Below are positions 8,348-11,481 of a DNA stretch of 11,481 nt, one piece after another; position 1 is the stretch's first letter, and each line of letters starts with the position of its first letter. Origin of the DNA: Clostridiales bacterium (lineage in GTDB: Bacteria; Bacillota; Clostridia; Tissierellales; Sedimentibacteraceae); NCBI GenBank assembly GCA_003497505.1, contig DNNV01000124.1, positions 1 through 11,481 of the forward strand, in the 5' to 3' direction. A program made the position numbers and the translations under genes. Under the pieces are notes generated by a model that worked only from the letters and a program-made list of their open reading frames with translations, ran no database searches and was not told the origin of the DNA.

Positions 8348-8626
8348 GTGGTTAGAGCGGGTGGTGAGATTGTTTCGGCATACCGAGATGGAGAAGATGT
8401 GACGGATGAGAGAAAAGCGTTGGAAGAGCAGACGGAAGAGGCGATTAGTCGGTTCCTGAATCGTGACAGGGAGGAATTGGAGTTTGATGTGTTCTGTATG
8501 CTGGAAGAGGATGGTATGACGATTGAGGTAATGGTGGATGAGGTGTCGTTTACGTTTACATGTAGTATGCAGGGGGATATTATTGGAGTGGGGAGAACGG
8601 ATGGGAAGAGGTTTGATTTGCATTGA
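8348..8626 (+). pseudogene. Plus-strand gene fragment, unknown family
   Basis: This 92-codon frame is the only sizeable plus-strand frame that looks protein-coding. It is acidic, with a sensible residue mix (AYRDGEDVTDERKALEEQ, a SRFLNRDREELEF stretch, later VDEVSFTFTCSMQGD). It is G-rich at purine positions and visibly higher in GC than its flanks. No ribosome site or promoter precedes the GTG at 8348, and the frame is closed by TAA at 8306-8308, so it is best read as the C-terminal part of a larger protein that lost its 5' end. I do not recognise the family. Its 3' end faces the start of a minus-strand lipoprotein fragment. It could be the displaced and inverted remainder of that lipoprotein (see findings), or the tail of an unrelated gene. 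Confidence 0.45.
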
Positions 8627-8659
8627 CAGAGGGATTTAGTTTTGCTAAAGAAATGGGGA

Positions 8660-8742
8660 AAGGTGTGACCTTCTTCCGTTTTCTCCGGGGCACAGCCTGT
8701 GAGCAGCACCACCAGAACTAGAAACATTGCTTTCTTCATCAT
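8660..8742 (-). pseudogene. Lipoprotein N-terminal fragment (signal peptide and lipobox)
   Basis: The minus strand from ATG 8742 (or 8739) reads MMKKAMFLVLVVLLTGCAPE. This is a typical lipoprotein signal: positive start, hydrophobic core, and the lipobox LTGC with the lipidated Cys coded at 8692-8694. An acidic EKTEEG follows, as after many lipoboxes. The frame stays open to 8329, but that part is antisense to the plus-strand fragment and has serine-rich, low-quality composition. The real coding part therefore probably ends within about 30 codons; the left limit given here is approximate. A GGAAAGG sequence precedes the start within a hairpin. The signal peptide is clear, but an intact gene is not supported. 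Confidence 0.5.
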
Positions 8743-8759
8743 TTGCCTTTCCGGCAAAT
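8741..8759. repeat. 7-bp hairpin over the lipoprotein start site
   Basis: ATTTGCC (8741-8747) and GGCAAAT (8753-8759) are perfect inverted copies around a 5-nt loop. In the minus-strand transcript the purine-rich ribosome site lies in this hairpin, and its last bases are the AT of the start codon. It could hide the start. Chance is also possible at this length. Confidence 0.4.
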
Positions 8760-8763
8760 ACGC

Positions 8764-8791
8764 AAAAAGGCAGCCCGAGCCAGACTGCCTT
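8764..8791 (-). terminator. Rho-independent terminator of the 107-residue XRE gene
   Basis: The minus strand reads AAGGCAG, an 11-nt loop, CTGCCTT, then a T run. The 7-bp stem (8767-8773 with 8785-8791) begins at the stop codon of the XRE gene. This is a textbook, tightly placed terminator that makes the regulator a single-gene unit. Confidence 0.85.
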
Positions 8792-9113
8792 ACTTCAATT
8801 TCATACCCCTCACATAAATTTCAACCGCTTCTTTCTCTTTATCCGTCAAGGACTCCCACATTTCTAATACCCGCTTTTGTTCAGATGATAATTCCAATTT
8901 CCCAATATCGTCAGAAAAAAATTGCGGCAACGTGATTCCTAATCCATCACAAATTCTTCCCAACGTGTAAAAAGTAGGTGTACTTCCCCTTTTCATTAGA
9001 TTTGATAAAGATGACTGGCTAATACCCGTCTTTTTTGATAGCGCATACATGGTCATCTGCTTCTTATCGCAGAGTTCCTTTATTCGATTCACAATATACT
9101 TCTCATCTAACAA
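8790..9113 (-). CDS. Small XRE-family transcriptional regulator
   Basis: An intact 107-residue XRE/Cro regulator. The helix-turn-helix fills residues about 7-67: MTMYALSKKTGISQSSLSNL, with recognition helix around 32-42, then TPTFYTLGRICDGLGITLPQ. A short C-terminal helical tail follows (LSSEQKRVLEMWESLTDKE), a form common in Clostridia. The start is TTG at 9113, supported by GAGGTG (9122-9127) with an 8-nt spacer; no in-frame ATG lies near it. It ends on its own terminator and no partner gene adjoins it on its right, so it is probably a solitary regulator left from a mobile element or serving genes elsewhere. Its target is unknown. It is a different subfamily from the regulator at 7722-8156, lacking that one's SDIERGK motif. 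I saw no convincing promoter in the AT-rich 9114-9227 spacer. Confidence 0.9.
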   Translation of the reverse strand: MLDEKYIVNRIKELCDKKQMTMYALSKKTGISQSSLSNLMKRGSTPTFYTLGRICDGLGITLPQFFSDDIGKLELSSEQKRVLEMWESLTDKEKEAVEIYVRGMKLK

Positions 9114-9227
9114 GCAACCTACACCTCACTTCCGATATATGCTGCTTTTATTTTATCCGTTATCGTCCAACATTATTAGATTTTAACCTAAGAAGTATAT
9201 TGCTTTATATTTGAGTAGTATTGAAAT

Positions 9228-9249
9228 AAAAAAATAAGCGTATCGCCTA
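9228..9249 (-). terminator. Short terminator after the 55-codon fragment
   Basis: The minus strand TAGGCG-ATA-CGCTTA forms a 6-bp stem with one G-T pair and a 3-nt loop, followed by seven T. It lies 8 nt after the stop at 9258-9260. It fits a weak intrinsic terminator for the leftward fragment. Confidence 0.5.
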
Positions 9250-9257
9250 ATACTCTT

Positions 9258-9425
9258 TTATTGGTTCTTCTTCATTTCCTTACATAGATACTCAATCACT
9301 TCCTTTGATGTAGGGCGTTCCCCCTTGAATGGCACTTTTGCCCACTCTGCCCTTACCTTTGCATCAGGATTATCAAATCCCGAATCAATAGCAATTTGGA
9401 TTTCTCTTTCTACTTCCTTTGCAAT
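9258..9425 (-). pseudogene. 5'-truncated small protein gene, unknown family
   Basis: The minus-strand frame of 55 codons reads well as protein (VEREIQIAIDSGFDNPDAKV, then EWAKVPFKGERPTSKEVIEY, ending KEMKKNQ). It has no ATG, GTG or TTG start before the in-frame stops TAA-TAG at 9426-9431. It therefore appears to have lost its N-terminus. The WxKxPFKGERPT pattern looks like a conserved core of a small protein, but I cannot name the family. A short terminator follows. The break point coincides with a 7-bp inverted repeat (9419-9438). Confidence 0.45.
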
Positions 9426-9438
9426 CTATTAATTGCAA
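9419..9438. repeat. Perfect 7-bp inverted repeat at a gene break point
   Basis: TTGCAAT (9419-9425) and ATTGCAA (9432-9438) flank a 6-nt spacer that contains the stops closing the 55-codon fragment. It marks the boundary between minus-strand and plus-strand remnants. It could be a recombination scar, a regulator site, or chance. Confidence 0.35.
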
Positions 9439-9508
9439 TTATACAGACATTTTATACTAGAATCAATATAAACCTATGATTTGTCGAACGAAAGGCTGGT
9501 AGCTAATT

Positions 9509-9586
9509 ATGCCGCAAAAACTAAAACAGACACAAGATATTTCTCTTGGGGATAATCTCCGAAAATTAAGAAATAGTGCAAACTAA
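9509..9586 (+). pseudogene. N-terminal remnant of an XRE-family regulator
   Basis: The plus strand encodes 25 codons beginning MPQKLKQTQDISLGDNLRKL and ending RNSAN before TAA at 9584-9586. This resembles the opening of a Clostridia XRE regulator group whose helix-turn-helix would follow directly. The DNA-binding helices are missing, so the gene is cut off by deletion or rearrangement. The next sequence belongs to a different protein tail. There is no good ribosome site. The family assignment rests on the N-terminal pattern from memory. Confidence 0.45.
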
Positions 9587-9717
9587 ACGTAGGAGAAATT
9601 ACCAAGGAAGAATACGACCAATGGCGTTATACCTACCCTCAAATGGAAACTGTAAAATTTCAAGAGGATTTAAAAGCCTTACGTGCAAAGAAGGACGCTG
9701 ACACACAAAACAAATAA
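9577..9717 (+). pseudogene. C-terminal tail of an unidentified gene
   Basis: After a stop at 9574-9576 the frame reads KLNVGEITKEEYDQWRYTYP, then QMETVKFQEDLKALRAKKDA and a stop at 9715-9717. The charged, helical ending with EYDxWRYxYP looks like the end of a longer protein, possibly a recombinase-type C-terminus, though this is not certain. There is no start codon and it runs in a different frame from the truncated XRE fragment before it. The two look joined by a deletion near 9577-9592. Confidence 0.35.
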
Positions 9718-9729
9718 ATTTGCCAACGC

Positions 9730-9780
9730 AAAAAAGGTCTTGCCAAATTGATATTACTCAATTCGGTCAAGACCTTTTTT
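9730..9780. terminator. Long bidirectional intrinsic terminator
   Basis: AAAAAAGGTCTTG (9730-9742) and CAAGACCTTTTTT (9768-9780) are a perfect 13-bp inverted repeat. The stem continues inward with nine more positions, one mismatch and one bulged base, around a loop near TATTAC. A runs on the left and T runs on the right make it a terminator in both directions. It sits 13 nt after the plus-strand tail and 143 nt after guaA, so it can end both transcripts. Confidence 0.88.
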
Positions 9781-9846
9781 ATAGGTTTCAGTTGTCTTCA
9801 CTTGCTAACCCCCGGCATAAAAATATAATAAATGCTTTTATTCCAG

Positions 9847-9865
9847 TGTTATCATTTTGTTATCA
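9847..9865. repeat. Direct repeat TGTTATCA, 11-bp period
   Basis: TGTTATCA occurs at 9847-9854 and again at 9858-9865, one helical turn apart, in the short spacer behind guaA. Such spacing suits binding by a recombination-directionality or integrase arm-site protein. No protein is assigned and this may be chance. Confidence 0.3.
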
Positions 9866-9876
9866 GACAGAGCCAC

Positions 9877-9926
9877 GAACCCCTACAAACCCAGTGTTTA
9901 TGCGGGTTCCAGCGTTTCTTTCATCA
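9877..9926. other. Candidate island attachment region at the guaA 3' end
   Basis: Just beyond the guaA stop lie GAACCC (9877-9882) and AACCC (9888-9892), with GGGTT(C) (9904-9909) in inverted orientation. The AACCC/GGGTT pair is separated by 11 nt, like a tyrosine-recombinase core. The guaA 3' end is a known insertion site for genomic islands, and accessory genes begin immediately to the left. No second copy exists in the window, so this is a prediction only. Confidence 0.35.
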
Positions 9927-11456
9927 CTCAAACTCAATCGTAGCCGGTGGCTTTGTGGTTATATCATACATTATGCGGTTTACGTTGTCTACTTCGTTCA
10001 CTATTCTGTTTGATACTTTTTCAAGTATCTCGTAGGGAATTCTTGCCCAGTCGGAGGTCATGCCGTCTGTGGAATGAACAGCTCTTAATGCTATCGTGTG
10101 GGAGTAGGTTCTTTCGTCGCCCATTACTCCTACGCTTCGGATGTTTGGAAGCGCCGCAAAGTACTGCCAGATTTTGTTCTGGAGATTTGCTTTTTTAATT
10201 TCGTCTCTGAAAATGAAATCTGCTTCTCTTATTATTTTAAGTTTTTCCTCTGTTACTTCTCCCAGGCAGCGAACTGCTAAGCCCGGTCCGGGGAAAGGCT
10301 GTCTTTCAACTATTTCTTCTGGAATGCCCAGCTCTCTTCCAACTTGGCGAACTTCGTCCTTGAACAGCTGTCTCAATGGCTCGAGAAGCTCAAAGTCAAC
10401 ATCATCGGGAAGTCCTCCCACGTTGTGGTGGCTCTTTATAACGGAAGCTGTTGCTGTTCCGCTTTCTATAACGTCCGGATAGATTGTTCCCTGCACCAGG
10501 TAGTCAATGTGTCCAAACTCGGATTTCAATTTTTGTTTTTCTTCTTCGAATACTCTTATGAATTCTTCGCCTATTATTTTTCTCTTCTGCTCAGGCTCTG
10601 TCACTCCGGCAAGCTTTCCTAAGAATCTCTCTCCGGCGTTAACCCTGATTAAATTCATGTTGAACTTTTCTTTGAATACCTTCTCAACCTGATCTCCTTC
10701 ATCCTTTCTCAAGAGACCGTGGTCAACGAAGACACAAATCAGGTTTGAGCCTATGGCTTTGTGTACCATCACTGCGGCAACTGATGAATCAACTCCTCCG
10801 GATAATGCGCAAAGTGCCTTTTTATCTCCTACCTGAGCCTTGATTCTCGCAACGGATTCCTCGGCGAAATTTCCCATTGTCCAGTCCTCCGGCATTTTGC
10901 ATATGTTGAAAAGGAAATTATTTAATACTTCTCTTCCTCTTTCAGTATGCTCAACCTCAGGGTGGAATTGCACCGCATAGATTTTCTTTTCATCATTTTT
11001 CATAGCACCTACTGGGCATGTATCTGATTTTGCAGTAATTTCAAAGCCTTCCGGGGCCTTTTCAATGTAGTCCGTATGGCTCATCCAGCACAGAGTATCC
11101 TGATTCACGCCTTTAAACAGATCCTCATCGGACAATATATCCAGCTTAACTTTTCCGTATTCTCTGAAATCGGCTCTGTTTACCTTACCACCGAATTCCT
11201 GAGCTATAAACTGACCACCGTAGCATATTCCCAGAACGGGTATACCAAGTTCAAAAACCTCATGCGATATTTTAGGGGCATTTTCAGCATATACGCTGGC
11301 AGGGCCTCCTGAAAGTATAATTCCGTTGGGGTTTTTCTCTTTTATTTTATCAATCGAATATGTGTACGGTATAATTTCGCAGTACACATTTGCCTCTCTA
11401 ACTCTTCTTGCTATGAGTTGACTGTATTGTGCACCAAAATCAACTATTAATATCAT
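9924..11456 (-). CDS. guaA: GMP synthase (glutamine-hydrolysing)
   Basis: GuaA makes GMP from XMP, ATP and glutamine, the last step of guanine nucleotide synthesis, in the cytosol. The full 510 residues are present. The N-terminal class I glutamine amidotransferase (about 1-190) has oxyanion motif SGGP (49-52), nucleophile Cys78 in GICYGGQ, and His165/Glu167 (FHPEVEH). The ATP-pyrophosphatase domain (about 195-385) has P-loop SGGVDSS (219-225). The C-terminal dimerisation and XMP-binding domain follows, with [16 protein letters not shown] (385-400) and the ending KPPATIEFE (502-510). Most homologues have GICYGMQ, so the Gly at residue 81 is a small variation that leaves the catalytic Cys untouched. 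The ATG has AGAGGAG at a 6-nt spacer. Two TGA stops stand in tandem. The promoter lies outside the window. This is a core gene and flanks the accessory region. Confidence 0.98.
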   Translation of the reverse strand: MILIVDFGAQYSQLIARRVREANVYCEIIPYTYSIDKIKEKNPNGIILSGGPASVYAENAPKISHEVFELGIPVLGICYGGQFIAQEFGGKVNRADFREYGKVKLDILSDEDLFKGVNQDTLCWMSHTDYIEKAPEGFEITAKSDTCPVGAMKNDEKKIYAVQFHPEVEHTERGREVLNNFLFNICKMPEDWTMGNFAEESVARIKAQVGDKKALCALSGGVDSSVAAVMVHKAIGSNLICVFVDHGLLRKDEGDQVEKVFKEKFNMNLIRVNAGERFLGKLAGVTEPEQKRKIIGEEFIRVFEEEKQKLKSEFGHIDYLVQGTIYPDVIESGTATASVIKSHHNVGGLPDDVDFELLEPLRQLFKDEVRQVGRELGIPEEIVERQPFPGPGLAVRCLGEVTEEKLKIIREADFIFRDEIKKANLQNKIWQYFAALPNIRSVGVMGDERTYSHTIALRAVHSTDGMTSDWARIPYEILEKVSNRIVNEVDNVNRIMYDITTKPPATIEFE

Positions 11457-11462
11457 TTTTTA

Positions 11463-11469
11463 CTCCTCT
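11463..11469 (-). promoter_or_regulatory. Ribosome binding site of guaA
   Basis: The minus strand reads AGAGGAG, 6 nt before the guaA ATG at 11456. It confirms the start that gives the normal [15 protein letters not shown] opening. Confidence 0.85.
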
Positions 11470-11481
11470 AAAGCACGACTT

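Noticed and set aside
8329..8650. Continuation of the minus-strand lipoprotein frame as one 142-residue protein
   Set aside because: The part left of about 8660 is antisense to a better plus-strand frame and has serine-rich low-quality composition, so only the N-terminal signal region is supported.
9114..9227. Promoter for the 107-residue XRE gene
   Set aside because: AT-rich words such as TTGGAC and TAAAAT are present, but no pair has acceptable spacing.
9888..9908. AACCC/GGGTT hairpin as the guaA terminator
   Set aside because: The stem has only 5 bp and no T run follows on the minus strand. The hairpin at 9730-9780 is a far better terminator.

Overview
The window looks like chromosomal DNA from a low-to-moderate GC Gram-positive anaerobe of the Bacillota, most likely class Clostridia. 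The evidence is AG-rich Shine-Dalgarno sites (GGAGGG, AGAGGAG), frequent GTG/TTG starts, AT-rich spacers, Clostridia-like small XRE regulators and the GuaA sequence. Species cannot be fixed from this sequence alone. Every intact gene lies on the minus strand, so transcription runs right to left. I saw no tRNA, rRNA, CRISPR array, transposase or integrase gene.

Right end (9924-11456): guaA, complete GMP synthase, a housekeeping gene that anchors the window in the core chromosome. Its 3' end is a known integration site for genomic islands in bacteria. Everything to its left looks accessory.

Middle (about 8290-9920): a junkyard between the core gene and the restriction operon. It holds a strong two-way hairpin (9730-9780), a cut-off XRE regulator next to an unrelated C-terminal tail (9509-9717), a 5'-truncated 55-codon reading frame (9258-9425), and one intact small XRE regulator with its own terminator (8764-9113). 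It also holds the first codons of a lipoprotein gene (8742 leftwards) that meet a plus-strand reading frame (8348-8626) end to end.

Left (1-8224): one apparent minus-strand operon with a near-ideal promoter (-35 8219-8224, -10 8196-8201). Its order is XRE regulator, hsdM, hsdS, hsdR, then a KAP-like P-loop ATPase that runs off the window. The first four genes are packed to within -8 to +2 nt of each other, and the ATPase starts 66 nt after hsdR. HsdM and HsdS form the modification enzyme, HsdR adds the DNA translocase and nuclease, and the small regulator probably sets operon expression through tandem repeats overlapping the -10. The ATPase gene is visibly more AT-rich than hsdM and hsdR and is the least explained part of the locus. 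It may be an accessory defence or effector protein carried with the type I restriction system.
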